Shown one piece after another: positions 24,001-39,000 of a DNA stretch of 64,000 nucleotides (positions within the stretch are counted from its first letter, which is position 1; the number at the start of each line of letters is the position of its first letter). The position numbers and the translations under genes were made by a program. Origin of the DNA: an uncultured Clostridia bacterium (GTDB lineage Bacteria > Bacillota > Clostridia > Christensenellales > CAG-917); the NCBI GenBank assembly GCA_934233745.1, contig CAKQGN010000003.1:1-64000 (forward strand), in the 5' to 3' direction. The notes below the pieces were generated by a model. It ran no database searches, was not told the origin of the DNA, and saw only the letters and a list, made by a program, of their open reading frames with translations.

Positions 24001-27000
24001 ATTCTCATAATCGGACATGTACATGATTGTTCTGTCAATGACATACACTTCGATTTCATCCGTTTCGGTTTGTTCTCTCGCGCCTGCATTGTAGCGGTAG
24101 GTTACGGCAACCTTATACTTCTTGCCGAAGTACCCGGACACGTTTGCATAGAACTCGGCGTTGTCGAAGTCATAGTATGCTCTGACGGTTTGCGTCGCTT
24201 CTGTGCCTGCAACTCTGACTTGAACCTCTTGACCGTTTGCAAAGAGCGTGCCTGCTTTTGCGTACGGATCGAGCGTGTATTTCTGTCCGTTTGCAAGACC
24301 TTCGATACCTGCCGTTGCGACCGTAACATTGACGGTTACGGTGCTTGCAAGCACAACGTTGTCGCCGTCCTTTGCGGTGATTGTGAGCGTCATATCGCCG
24401 TTGTAGCCCGTCTGAGCGGTGTAATCATCGCTCCATGCAAGCGTCACGGGGATTTCCTTGCCGTTCACTCTGAGCGTTGTTGACTTGGCAAGACCTTTGT
24501 AGAAGTCGTCTGTAGCCACGTTGACGCTGAATCCTTCTGCATAGCTGCCTTCGATGCCGTCGAGCGTGAAGTTGTTGTTGATATTGACCGTGTAGTCAAA
24601 TGTTATGTCGCTGCCTGCAACATAGTTGCCAAGCACGTACGCTTTGCGTGTGAACGAGCCGTTTCTGATTTCTTCGACTGTCGGCATGCTTGCGTCAATC
24701 CAATGAAGCGGAACTTTGTTGTATGTCGTTCCGTTCACCACGACGGTTGCGGTTGTCGCGAATGTAAACTTGTCGAATACGTCATATTCTTTGCTCATAC
24801 CGTCCGGCGTGATGTCGGCAGTTGCGTCGAAGCCTTCAAGATAAATCTTTGCCGTGAAGCCGTCCGCTTCGGGATAGCGAATGGCAAGTCCGTCAAAGAA
24901 GAAGTACTTGCGCTCAACATACACACCCGATTCGTCGGTAAGGATTTCGTCCTTACTCGGCGCGGAGTGGTCAATCCACTTGATTGCTACGTCGATTGCG
25001 CTCTTGCCCGCAACGGTTTGTACGTTTGCGACGGAGGGCAACTTCCACTCGTTGTACACGTTGTACTTGAGCTTCAATCCTTCATCGCCCACGCCGGCGA
25101 CTCTGCCGTCGATTGTTTCGAGTTTGCTCTCGCTGTCCGTGATATTGCCGCCTGTAAACTCGTACGACGGGATGTTGACGTTGATCGCAACCTTATTGTT
25201 GCCGATCATTGCGTAAACGGTTTGAGAAACGCCTCTGTAATTTGCCGTAGGCACAACCGACTCGAACGCTCTGATGTACGCGATATAGCTATCGCCCTTG
25301 ACAAGATTGACAAGCACAGGCGTGCCGTTGAGTGCATCGCCCCAATCGCTCGTCTTGAAGTAGTCGGATCTGTTGCTTGCAAAGTTGACGGGATCGACGC
25401 CGTAAGCAGTGGCTTTGACATTGCCTTCTGCATCCGTTGTTTCGACGATATGCGTCTGTTGATATACGCTGCCCGTGTAGTTGCTCTTGTCGGCGAGTTT
25501 CGCTTTAAGCTCCGCCGTCATACCGTTTGCTCTGATGTACGCCGCAAGATCGCCGATGGATTCGTCATAGAAGAAGTTGACGCTCTTGACGGTTTGTTGT
25601 TCGACGCTCAAACGGAGCGTGATCTTTTGCGCTTCATAGACGGGATTGCCGTTTTCGTCCGTCTTACCGGTGTTTACAAGCGCAAGATCTTTGCCGTCCG
25701 CATCCTTTGCTCTGGCTTCGACCTGAGCGTAAATCGTGCCGCCGTCAAAGATGTTTTGCTCTGCTTTGAGCTTTGTGCATGCCGCATTGGTGTAGTAAGT
25801 CACCGTACTCCAATCGGGGTACATCGTGTGCGTCGTGCCGCCGAATGACACTTTGTAACTGCTATGTTCAGAGCCGCTATACCACGTCGGATTGAGAGTG
25901 TCTTCATGCGCTACGTTCACCGTCAGCGTTGTGGCTTTGAGCGCATTGATTGTAAGCGGGACATACACTTCTTGTTTGCCGCTGAACTCTGTGCCGATCG
26001 TAAGTCTGACGTAAAGCGGATAGCTTCTTGAATTGCTGTATCCGTTGAACGTGATTTCATCGGACTTAAGCGTGTGGATTCCGTTGTTGTATGCATCGAG
26101 ATATGTGTCGCCTGCCTTTATGAACGGAGCTGCCACTTCCAATTGAGTTCCAACACTCAAAGTCTTTGCGACTTTGTTTCCGCTTGTGTCTTTGACATAG
26201 ATCTGATAACTGTTGCCGAGAGATTCGGGCGTTATCGTTGAGTATTGATATTGATCGAACGTCACTTCGCCGACCATTGAATCGAACACGTACGGTTTGA
26301 CGACGATTCTGACATTGACTTCTTGTGCCAATTTGCCTGCAAACGTTTCGCTCTTGCCGACAAATCCGACTTTGTCTGTCGTTGTGAGATTCTTTGTCAC
26401 CGACGTGAAGATACTGAATCTTTCTCCGCCGACTTTTGCCTTGACGGTGACGTCAATGCCCTTGTAGAAGTTGACTTTTCCGTTTTCGGTAATTGCCTTT
26501 ATCGCCTTATCAAGTTCGGTCAAATCCCAAACGACGTCAAAGTTTGTCATCGAGCTTTCGTTTGCAAACTTACCGTCAACAAAACCAAACGACCTAATAT
26601 AGTCGGAGAGATTTGCCGTGCTTGCGTTGATGCTCATGGCATCGATTTCAAAGATCGTTGTGTAATTTCCGTCTTTGTCGCGTTCGCTTCCGAATTTGAC
26701 TTTGCTTTGGGCATTCTTTGTTTCCTTCATGTACGTCAATCTGGAAATTTTGTAGTTCTTGGTTTCAAGCTCAATACTGGTTTTAACCGCATTGCCAAGG
26801 CCCCATTGATATGTGAAGCCGACCTTGACAACGTTGCTTTCCGCTCCGTTCTTCCATAACGTCGAGCCTTGCCAATCGTACTTGAAGTCATCGGTGTTCC
26901 AAGCAATCGTACCGGCGGGGAATTGCTTGCCTGTCGGCAACAACGAACGGTCGAGCACATAGTACTCTTTTTCTCCGACTTTGATTGTCTTATAAACGAT

Positions 27001-30000
27001 TTCGCCCTTTGCGTTCTTCTCGCGCACAAGACCTGCCACATATGCGGGCATCAACAAATACTTGTTGCCGTCGGAATTGAGGTTGTCCGTTGCACCCTTG
27101 TCTTTCTCTTCCTTCGTGGGCTGCACAAGGATTTGATATCCGTTTTCGCTCGGCGCAGAACCGAACGGATTGATGACTGCATACAACATCTTGCCAGTTG
27201 CATCCGTAAGGTACGTGCCCATTGTCACCTTTCGATCGTTGAATGTGACCTCAACAAGATCGGGCAGTTTCGCCATATACTTGGAGCTTGTTGCATCGAT
27301 GTCGATGCCGAGTTTTTGCTTGGTGTAGGACAAGTTGTATCTCTTTGTACCTTCCGCCAAAGAATCACTCGTTTTGATGAGACGATAACTTTGTATTTCC
27401 TCATCGAAGATATACTTGCCGTTTGCCGCCTCAGTGTAGTTTTCAACAATGCCTTTGATGTTTTGATATGCGTAGTTGTCCGTCACGTAAACGGGGATTG
27501 CATACATAACGGTGTTGAGCGCATAGCCGTAGACATACCCGGCAAGACGTCTGCCGGTCGAATCCTTTTCGGTTGCCGCCGTCAAATCAACGGACGCCGC
27601 ATCCCAAATGATGTAAGTGCCAAGCGCGTCGTTGTACTCTTTGGACTTCATATAGGATTCGAATTGTGTAGTGCCGGCGGCATCAAAGAGCGGGAACTTG
27701 ACATTTGCATATTGTGGGAAGTATTCGGAATTCGAGAAGAAGCTGTCGCGGAGTTGGAATTCCTTGGACGCACCCGAGTTGGTGGTGAGAGTGCCCGTTC
27801 TTGTTGCAGGGTCTTCGATGACAATTTCCTTGGGCATATCGAACTTGTCGTCAATAAGCGTCGCTTCTTCTGAATCGTCAAATTGCAACAATCCTGTCTT
27901 ATAAGCACTGTTAACCGTGCTGTACGGCGTGATACGGAGCATGAAGAAGTCCCATGCATACTCATTGGCTTCTCTATTGTTGATATCGATCAGTTGAGTT
28001 GTATTATCTACGGCCGTCTCCTCTTTGACATACGTTCCGTTGGAATACCCACCATACTGCATTTGAGACGTTTGAGCAGAGTTTGCCTTAACATATCTCA
28101 TCTTCGTGCCGGCACCCGCTTTCTCGCCGTTGACCATAATCTCAAGAGATTGTATGCCGGGTTTCATCGTATAGTCTGCACTCAAGCCATAATCCGCAGG
28201 ATCCGGATTCAGATCGATATAGATGTTGATTGACGGGTCGATATCGCCTGTCGAGAACGGAATGGGAAGAATGCCGCCAACCAAACGCGTGAGGTTTCTT
28301 ATCGGATCTTTCAATGCAAGTTTTCCGAGATACCACACGTTTTGACCGATAGCATTTCCTGCTGTAATATCAACAGCCCATCTAATCAAGGCAAACGGGA
28401 TAGACCTCATGTATTTTTCAACATAATTGACTTTGTCTTGCGTGGGTTTGTCCATCATGCCGTCCAAATCGTCAAAGAATTTTGTTATTGCTTTTGAACT
28501 CGCAGAATAATCACCCTTGCTGATGTTCTTTGATGAAGAGTACTGTGTTGCGTCAAGGAAGTACGGATTCTTGCCTTGATCGATAGTGTCGATATTTTTA
28601 ATCAAGTTCATGATGATGCAACTCACCATGATCATAAGCTCATTGTAAGCATCACTATTGAGTCTAGCCTTCACTGAAATCTTGCCTGCACCATTGGAAA
28701 CAGCTCTTCCACCATAATAATACGGCCAGTATTCGTGGTCATTGAACAGATTGACGTCAACACTCTTGATGAGATTTTCAAGTTTGAGCGGATAGGTATA
28801 CGCTGTCTTGTCCGCATTCCAGCCGCTTGCCGCCGCCGTCGAAACGTTGTCTGCCGCAGTCTTTGCGGACGGATATTCATAGGTTGAATCATCGCCGTCC
28901 GTTCCGCTTACGAGTTGGAGCAAAGGAGACTTGCCCAGCAAACTGCTAAGGTCAAGACACTTCAAATAATCGCCGAACGTATTGACTGCGCCTTCCAAAG
29001 CACCTGCAATACCGACTTCGAGTTCAGTGAGGAAGATATTGTTGCCTGCCAACACAACGCTTGCAGACGTGGCTGATGCCATAGTACTCCTCTTAATGGC
29101 AAGCCCCAGCAAAATCTTGTATCCTTTCGAGCCTTTGTTTTCCTTGCGGTTGGTGTAAGAATACTCTTTTGTTCCATTAAGTATTACCCTAGATGTCTCA
29201 TAAGTTGAAATCGCTTTTACGGGTGCATTAAAGAGTCCACCAAAACCACCGCCGGAAACGCCGTCGGATACAACTTGCCAAACTTGGTTTTGAATCTCGA
29301 TATTAAGGCCGGGTTTCAGGTTGTCGATGGCGTTTTGGACAAGGGACATCAGACCGGACGTCTTGGAGAACGTCAAGCCTGCATAACCGGTCTTCACCGA
29401 GTTGATGAGTTTTTCGCTGTCAACCTTGCTTTCGCCGAAGCCGAGGGACACGTTCTTGATTGCAACGTTAGCACCCGTACCGACGCTGTCGAGCTGAGCG
29501 TTGAGGTTGATGGATTCAAATCCGCTTTCGCCGAGATTGATATCGAGTTTGACGGACTTGATAGGCGGAAGTTCGATGTCGCCGAGATTGAGGCCGAGCA
29601 TGCCGATGAGCGTTGAGATAAACGCACTGTCGAACGACACGCCGAGACGACCGTTTTCGATGTCGACTTGCAAATACAACGCCTTGCCTGCCGCCGCCTT
29701 TGCTTCTGCACTTGCGTCTGCGTCCGAGGTCGTTGCGTCGGAGCTTACGCTTGCACCGGATGCCGTTGTCGCGTCATAACTCGGAGTTGCGCCGAGCAAA
29801 CCTGCGATACCCTGGAACTTGATCTTGCCAAGTCCAAGACCGCTTGCGTCGATATAGAGCGCGTCGGAGTAAATCTCGCTGTCGCTGTAACCCGGCTTTG
29901 TTGCCGCGCCGAGCTCCCACTTGCCGTCGGACTGCTTCATAAGTCTTGAAGAACCGAGGTAGTAGAGGCTGAGAATCGTGGAATTGATCGGATCGCCTGC

Positions 30001-33000
30001 CTTGATGTCGACTGCGATGTCACTGAACAGGATTCCGCCTATACCGTATGCGAGGATCGGAGCAAGATTGATGTTTGCCGCGATATCTATTGTAAGGTTG
30101 ATCGCCTCGCTTGCCATGGTGATATTGACATCTGCAAGCGTGTACTTATAGTAAGTACCTGCTGTATAGCTCTCTCCGGTGAAGAGTTCGTATGCGTCAC
30201 CGTTCTTGACATACACTTTGCCGGTATATTCCGTTGTACCGTCATAGAGTTTGCCGTCTGTAAGCTTGAGCGCGGTGAACTTGCCGAAGATAGCTTGACC
30301 GCCAAGGAGATTCTGGAGCAAACCGATTGCCCATCCCGCAAGAGAATCGTCATAACCGGGATCGTTCGGTTTGAGGTTCTTTGAAGTCATTGTGAGTTCC
30401 AAAGAAGCACTGAGACCGATTGTGGGCAGTTTGAGAGACGAGATGTCAAACTTACCCGTACCGCCGATCAGGCTGTTGAGGTCGAGCGAGAGTATCTCGA
30501 TATAGTCGGATGTCGTGACGCCGAATTGGGTTGCGATTCCCGTAGATATATCTTTGGTTATTTCGGGTGCCGGGATGTCGAGGCAGAAGTACAAACCGTC
30601 GCTGAATCTAAGATTCAGGCTGAACATCGTTCTCGTGCTTGTGCTGTCCTGATAGTAGTCGCCCTTTGTTCCGTCGGTAGCCTCAACGTATCTTATGCCG
30701 ATCTTATTGTAAGTCTTGCCCGAATAGCTTTCCTTATCTGCCGCGCTTGCAAACTTGACGTATTTCTTTGCGCCTGTTTCGGAAGCGTCCATCTTGAGAA
30801 GCAAATCGCCGATGTCGGGAAGCAGATTCTTTGTCGAATCGAGACCGCGGATTTGCATTACTTTCTTGTAGATTGCGTTGATAAGGTCGGCATTGAGTTG
30901 CAACAAGAGTTTTTGCGGCGTGACGTTGATCATGAAGTACGCATAGTCCTTCATGGTTTGTTCGATAGTTGTGATATCGCTCTTGCTTGCCGTGCTTGCG
31001 CCTGTCGCAGACGTATCTTCGGTGTTGAGGAACTTGCCGAGTACGCCTTCGAGCAATCCGTTGAGATTGAGTCCCGTGACGGCAATCTTTGCCGAACTGC
31101 CGAGGATGCCGCCGAGGTCAACATACAATGCGTTGTCGATAAGGTATACGCCGAGGAGCTTCTTGCTTACCGTCGTGCCGCTTGTGCCTTTTGCGTTTTT
31201 ATTGAGTTCGAGAGCAAGTTCGACTTTGAAGGTGTTTACATCGATGTTTGCGGCAAGATCGAGCGTGAGGAACGCTTCTTTGTCATTGCCGAATTCGTTG
31301 ACGATGTTGAGTTTCAGCTTCGAACCGCTGATTGCGCTTCCCGGATTGATAAGTCCCATGATCATGTCGAGGAGTTCGCTCAAATCGATCATGTTGGCTG
31401 CGCCTGCTTTACCGCTGCCGTACAACGATACGTCGATGGACATTTCAAGATGTGCGGTTGCGTTTTGCAATTTCACGTAATTTGAATATGATGCGGCATA
31501 ATGCGGCAAATCTTTGTCCGCTTCGGTTGCAAGACGATATGTGCCGTCTGCGTTTTGGACATATTTGCCGTCTGCGGATGCGACATATTTGATTGTTCCG
31601 TCCGCATTCTTGTCTGCAAACTTGCTGTCTTTGTCGATTGTAAAGTCGCTGTTGACTCTTGCATAGAGTTTGCCGAGCGAAATTGCGATTGCAAAGTCAC
31701 CCTGTTTGAGGTATGCGCCCTTGCCTGCGCCTTCGTGTTTGACAAACGTGTTGCTTGCCGCATCGTAGTCGTAGGTATCGCCTTCCCATACGGGATATGC
31801 GTATGCTACAAGTGCGTAATCGTCGGTGGACATAAGCACGTATGTGTTGTTATTGTCCGCATCCGTGCCTGTAAAGACAGTGTAGTTGCCGTTGCTGTCT
31901 TTTGTGAACCTCGTACCCGTCCAATCCGCGGTTTGCGCGTACTTGCCGCTTGCGCCGTACATGGCGTTGAAGTTTGCGACGGTTTCATACACAAGCGTAC
32001 CGACTTTGAAACCGAGATTTATGTCGACGCTGAGCGAGTTGCCGTAGAAGTTGATTGTGACGCCGCTGGTATCCTTCGTATCGGTTGTGCGGAGTTTGGG
32101 CAAGAATTCGCCTATGCCTTGCAGAACCGCACTGTCGCTGTCGGCAAGCATACCGATGAGGTCTGCGATGAGAGTTTCGTTGAGACCGACGGTGATAAAA
32201 TCGTTTGCGATGAGCAATCTGCCGAGAACGACATTGAGAACGCTCCAGATGTTTGCGGGAATCATGCCCGTGTTGACGTCATCGTCAGCAGCCATTGCCG
32301 CAACGGACGCTTGCGCGGAAGCGGTCGTCGCACTCGAGCCGAGAATGCTTGAAAGATCGAGTCCCTCTATAACGCCGTAGGAGAAGAAGTCGCCCCAGCC
32401 CACGATGTCGCCGATTTCGCTTGCGTCGAGATTGAGATAGAGCTTGCCCTCTCTGATTTCCACCCATAACAACGCCTTGGGTTGTTGATTTCCGTGGAAG
32501 TTGGTCACATAGGTCATTTCAAGATAAATCTTTGCGCCTTCGAGAGCTTGCAAAATACCGACGCTCTTGTCGCCCGCAATCATCTTGACGAGATTTGCGA
32601 GTTTGAGATACGCTTTGAGCTCGACATTGAGACCGATGAGGCTTTGGAATTCCTTGTTATTATCAAGCGACGTTGCGATGAAGTAGAGATACTCCGCAAT
32701 CTTGTCGTTTTCGATGAATTTTGTAAATTGGTACGTCCAGTTGATGACGTCGTCGAGCGTCGTCTTGATGTTGAGGTTTGCACCGATTTCAACGCTGTCA
32801 AGTCCAGCAAGGACGCTTGTCACGTCAAATTCACCGCCGCCGAGCAAATCGCCGAGATTGAGGTCGAGAGCCTTTGTATAGTTGGTGAAATCGGTGACTT
32901 GTTTGTACACCGTTCCGTCATACGCGTCGGCCTCTGTCATATCCGTATAGCCGTTGCCGTTTGCGTCGATCGGCTCATAAGTGCCGTCCGCAAGCTTCTT

Positions 33001-36000
33001 GTACTGCAAATTGCCCTTGCCTGTGAATCCTTGCAATTCGTCTTTGTTGACTCTTACATGGTTGCCGTTGCCGTCCACGATGTAGAGTGTGCCGGTGTAA
33101 GCGGCAAATTGATTTGTTTTTACAAGATATCTGTATTGGCTGTTTTGGACGTTGTTGTTGCCCGCTATGACGTTGAGTCTTTCGTGAACAGGCATATAAA
33201 CTCCGTCAACGTCGGTGTAAACGATGTCGTTGTAAGCGTATTGTCTTGCTTTCAGGACTTCGCTGAAAACCGGCTCCGCCTTCATGAATCTGTCTTCCGG
33301 ACCTGCAATAGAACCGTCTGCGCTCTTGTAGATGGCATATCCGCCGTCTGCCTGTGCGGTTGCCGTCCATTTGCCGTCGCCGTTTTTCGTCAACGTATAT
33401 CCGCCCTTTTCTTTGGCGTAGTAATCGTTGCCGTCACTGCCTCTGAACAATTGGACATAGTCCTTGTTGTTGAAGTTCTTTCCGTAGTAATTGCTGTAAT
33501 CTTTGTTGCCGTTTTCGCGATAGAAGTTTGCATAGTAGAAGATAGCATTTGAGCCTTGCTGTGTTTTGAGAATATCTTCTTTTCTGCCGAATTCTATCGA
33601 TGACGACTCACCCGTCACGCCGTTCAAACCTTGGATGTTGATTCCGAGGTCGAACATGGGGACGTCGCCCTTCTCGTTGAAGAGAATTGCGCCGATCGTA
33701 ATATCGTACGGATTGAGGTTTTGCTTAACGTAAACCTTGAGGTTGGGCAACATATCCGCAATGCTTGCGTTGTCGGGCATAAGTTCTTTGATCAAGACCT
33801 TTGCAAAGCCCGAAGTCACGTTGATTGCGATTGCGTTTGTGAATATGTTGAGGAACAAGCTGGTGGATGCCGAGCTTTGTTTGTCGGGGTTCTTGTCAGT
33901 CACTTCATCGGACGCCACGGATGCTCCGGACGCGTCGGCGTTATCCTTCTTGCCGATGCCTGAAATAAGCCCCGTAAGCACGTCTTCGAGCGAGTATGCG
34001 CTCATATCCACAAAGAGTTTTGCGTCCTTGCCGAGCAATGCTTCCGCGTCGAGATAGAGACCTGCTTTGCCGGTGTCTTTGTCGTTGTCGTAGTAGATTC
34101 CGAGGATGTGCGGTTTCGTACCGTCGAGGAGTTTGCCCTCATAGTTGTTTTTGTTTCTATTCTCGCTTGTGACGTAGTTGCCGTTTGTCATCAAGTCGTT
34201 CTGCTCGCCCCAAACGTCGATTGCGACGTCGAGGTCACGCACGTCGATGCTGAACGACGGGAGAATGTAGAGCTTGAAGCCGAGGTTCAGACGAATCGAG
34301 AAGTAGATGTTGAACGTCATATCTTCCGCAATCTGGAATTTGCCCTTCATTGCGCCGAGAATGTTGCCCAACACATCGCCGAGTGCCTCGTTGACTCCGT
34401 TGTATTTGTCGTCGAGAGTGCTGTTTACCCACACATACAAACCGCCGTTTGCTTTGAGAGTTGAGATATTATCCGTAGCCGCCAACTTGACGTAATCGCC
34501 TTGGAATTTCTTGTATGCAATGCTCTTGATGACATCGTCGGTGGGTACAACTCCGCCGTGCAAGCTCTTGTAAAGCTCCTCGTACACGTCGTACGGGAGA
34601 TAAATCTTGCCTGCTTCGAGGAAGAGTCTTCCGCTGAGCGTGAGCGAGATGTAGTAGAGGTTGTCGGTGTCAACATACTCTTTGTATTGATAATCGGCAT
34701 ATTTTGCGTCGCTGAAATCGGGTTGTACAACGGAGCTTTGTTGTTGCACTTTCACAAAGTATTTGTCGTCATCGCAAACGTCATCGGGAGCAAGAAGCAC
34801 TTTCTTTTCCGTGTTGTAGGTGTATTTCTTGTAGACAAACGTTCTTTGGATGCGAACATATGCCGTGCCCGTGTACACATAGTACTCTGCATTGCGCGCT
34901 TCCATCTCGCCGATGAAATCGGGGAATGTTGTTGCGTCTTGGGTTGCGAGTTGATACTTGCCGTCCAAGGTCTTGACAAACAACGTATCCGCATTGATTG
35001 CGACGTATTTGCCTTTATACTCGTAATAACGCGGGGATTCGTTATATTTGGTTGTATCGAAACTGCCGCCCGTGTAGTAATCGAACACCCAGTTGTCGAT
35101 GCCGTCTGTCACTTTGTCAACGCTGGTGTAGATGTCTTCGTTCGTATTGACATAGCGTGCGCCTGCCGCGATATTGAAAATATCGTGATTCGCCGCGTCC
35201 GCGCCCGTGACATAATTGAACTTGGTCACGCCGACCTTGGGTGCGTTGATGGCAAGCGATACTTTGTGATTCCACAAGTAGAGGTTGATAGAGATAAACT
35301 CGTTGCGTGCTGCAAGCGGTATAACGACGCTGTGCTTGAAGTCAACTGCCTCGTACACCTTGCTTTCGCTGTTATACGTATAAAGTTTCGGGATTCTGAC
35401 GCGGTAGTTGTCTTGCAAATCCGCAACTTTGACGCAGTTGTTGATTTGCGTTTGCGTTGCGTCCGCATAAAGCACATAGTTGTCTGAAGCGACATTGCCT
35501 GCTTTCAAACGGATATACACTTCGACTTTCTTGACGTCGTAATAGCTCTTTCTGCCCGCAATGACTTCTTTGTCGTATGCTTCGCGCTCGACTTGCGACA
35601 TCTCCGACTTCTGCACGTATGCGCCGTCGGCATCTATGTAATAAATGCCCTTATTTTGTGCGCCTGCACCCGTGTAAGGAGTGATTTCAAACAAGTGCTT
35701 GGACTTTGTGATTGTATTCTCAAACTTTTTGACAAGTTCCTTGTGCGCGCTTGACGTATTGTCGCCGATTGCGTCGGCTGCCGCCTTGAATTCGTCAACG
35801 AGGTCTTTTGCAACCTTATACGAATATCTCGTATTGTCGGTGTAAAGAGTGACGTTGGGCTGATTCTTGAAGCCGTCCGAGTCGAATTGGATAGCGTTCT
35901 CGCCCATTACGAGTGAGAGAATGCTGTTGATATAGTCTGCCTGTGCGAGAACTTTGATGTATCTCGACGTGACTTGCAATCCGTAAACAAACGTTCTGAT

Positions 36001-39000
36001 ATAGCCGAGGATAGAATCGTCTTTGACGAGCGGGAAGGAAATCTTGTCTTTCTTGTCTTCTTCGCCGTTTCCGTCGTTATCGTCCGCCGCCGTCATCGCT
36101 TCTTGCGAGGTCGACGCCAGAATACCGCTCACGAGTTTGCGGATTTCGTTTGCGTCAACACGCAACGACGGGATGTTGAAGTAGCTCAAATCGACGAACA
36201 AACCGCCGTTTTCGCGCTTGTAATTACCTTTTTCGTTCTTGTAGCAATAACTCGAATCGTAGGAGTATCTGGTGCCTGCAAACTCGCTTGCGCTTATGTA
36301 TTTGTAAGTACCGTCTTCTGCAAGGTAATAACTTCCGTTCTTCGTCTCGAAGTAGTGGTCGTATCTTTCGCTCGGATCAACGTAGTGTTCGCTGTATACG
36401 TTGTTTCTCTCCTCTTCCGTGAGAAGCTTGAACGTGCCGCCCACCATATAGATGCCGAGCATATCGTGATAGTCTGTGTCGTTGCCGCCCTTTGTTTGCA
36501 ATCTCACGCTGAGATTGACGTAACTTGCGATGTCGGCAATGAGTTTTGTCAAGTTGTCGGTGTTGCCTTTGAGCTTTTCAAACACTTTCTTGAGCAATTC
36601 GAGAACCTTGAACAAATCCATGTCGCCGTCAAATTGGTCGTCGTCGCCCACATACTTGACAAGCTCGGTGCGCATGAAGTTGAGAAGCGCGGCAATCTGA
36701 ATATCCGCATCCACGACAAGTTGCAACGAACGATTTACGTCGCCGCCGTCGTCCGCTTGCGCCTTGATGACGAGGAGTTGCTCGTCCGTGAGGCTCGGGA
36801 AGAAGGCTTGAAGCACTGCACTCAAATCGATTTCGTTTTCTTTGCCCGTCTTGAATTGTGCGGTAATATCGATGGTTTCGCTCAGCGTAAATCTGTCGAC
36901 GTCGTCAAAGTTTGTGTACTCTGCAAGCTCGTCGCCGCCGAGGACGTACGTGCGTGAGTTGGTAAATGCGATGTCGAGATTCTTGATTGCAAGACCGAAC
37001 GTAAGCGTGGTGTCGTATTTTGCGCCGTCTTTGACAAACGATTTGTTTGCGATTGCGCCCGAAACGAGTTTGTAAATATCGGCAGAATCTTTGCCGTCTT
37101 CAACGACTGCGCCCATTACGGTATCCAGCACTTCACTGCCGTCGCCCTTTTTGTTATCCACGACTTTGAGGACATACGGAGTTGTCGTCGACTCATCGAG
37201 CAACACTCTGTATTTTGCATAGCGAGTTACGCCGTCAAGATTCATATCGGGCGTGATTGCGCGCACAAAGCTGCCGTTGCTTTCCTTGATGTAATAGCCG
37301 TTTGCGTCCTCTCTGAACACATAATATGTTCCTGTCGAGTCTTTGATTTTGTTTGCAAGAGCGGTTTTGTCTTGATTCGAACCGGTGTATACGGAATCTT
37401 TGTTGTATCTGTCGCCGTCGAGTCCGAGTGCCAAATCGACAGACAGGTTGATGCTGTCCGAGGTGTTGAGTTCGACTTGCAAACCGCCGTTGATTTCCTG
37501 ATAGAACAAGTCTTTGATATCGAATCCGAGCAAATCTTTGGGGATGTATTCGAGGATTGTGTCAAAGAGTTTGTCGCCGAGCTTCAATGTAAACAAGTCT
37601 TTGTCGATGAGCATCGAGAAAGCAAGTTCCTTGTCGCTGAGATTGATGTCGCTTGTTTGTGCGTCGCTTGCCACAAACGCCTCGCCCGTAGACGCTGCCT
37701 GTGAGGAAGAACCTGCCTTGAACAACTCGTCATCGCTCTCGAAATCAATGATGTAATCTTTGAGTATTTCGGCGATATTGAGTCCGCCGATTGCAACCTT
37801 TTGGATATTGAATGCTTCTTGGAGGTTGAGATAGATTGTGTTGTTGACGTAGTATGCGCCGAGCCACAAGCTCTCATATCCCGTTTCGGTAACGTTGATG
37901 AGTTCGAGTTTGAGTTCGGACTTGGTGAGGTCGTAGATGTCGACCATGAGCGATACGTCAAGTCTGAAGTGTGCGGAAGAATAACCCTTTGTCGTTGAAG
38001 GCATTTCGACCACAACACCCGTAAGGTCGCCGATGATCGAACTCAAAATCTTGCCGAAATCGAGCGTGCCTTCGGTGATGCCCAACTCAAGTTCCACCGA
38101 GAAGCCCACCGTGATGATGGTGTTGTAGAACATGTTGGTCGGGATATCCTTATATTCCGCTTTTTCTGCGTCGGAAAGAGCGTCGGTATATTCGATTTCA
38201 CGGTTCGTGCCGTCGCCGTTGTCCACAAGACGAGAATGTGCCTTGCCGTCACGGATATATGCGGGAAGCAGATCGTTGCCCGCTCCGAATCCGATGTCGA
38301 TTCCGCCGAGTTTGAGTCCCATATTGACGCAACCGATTGCGATGTCAAGTCCGAGATAATACTCGTTGATTGCGGAATAGAGGTTGACGGTGCGATAGTA
38401 GTCGCCGTTTTCGTCTTTCACGTAACCGAACTTGCGAGTCTGCACTTCTTCAATCGGGCATTCGTTGCCGTTGTAGCGGATATAGGTGTTGTCTTTGATG
38501 TACGTATCGGTGACGATTTCGTTGCCGTTTGCGTCTTTTCTGTACATTCTGTAACTACGCAAACTTATCGGCGTTGTCGACGTCGCTATCTTTGCATAGA
38601 AGTTTGCGTTTGCATGGACATACTTGCCTTGCACAACGGCGGTGATGTTTTTGTATCCGTCGCCTGCCAGCACCGCATAAGTAGTGCCTTCTGTAAGTTG
38701 ACCGTTTTCAATCCTTTGCTTGTTGCCGTAAGAAGTGCCTTCCGCAGTTGAAATCACTTCATAAACGTCAGTCGTGCTTGCGGCATAATACTCGCCGTTT
38801 GCGACATAGTAAGCGTCGTTTTGAATACCGTCGAATTTTTCGATTTCGTAATGAGTGTATCTGTCGCTCTTATATTCGTTGTCGAATTTAGCCTTTTCGG
38901 CTTCGTCCGCAATTTCGCTTATCTTCTTGTAGACGGGTTCGCCGAAATCGATTCCCAAAGAAATGTTGAACACGTCAAACACATCCTCGATGGAGCCGAG

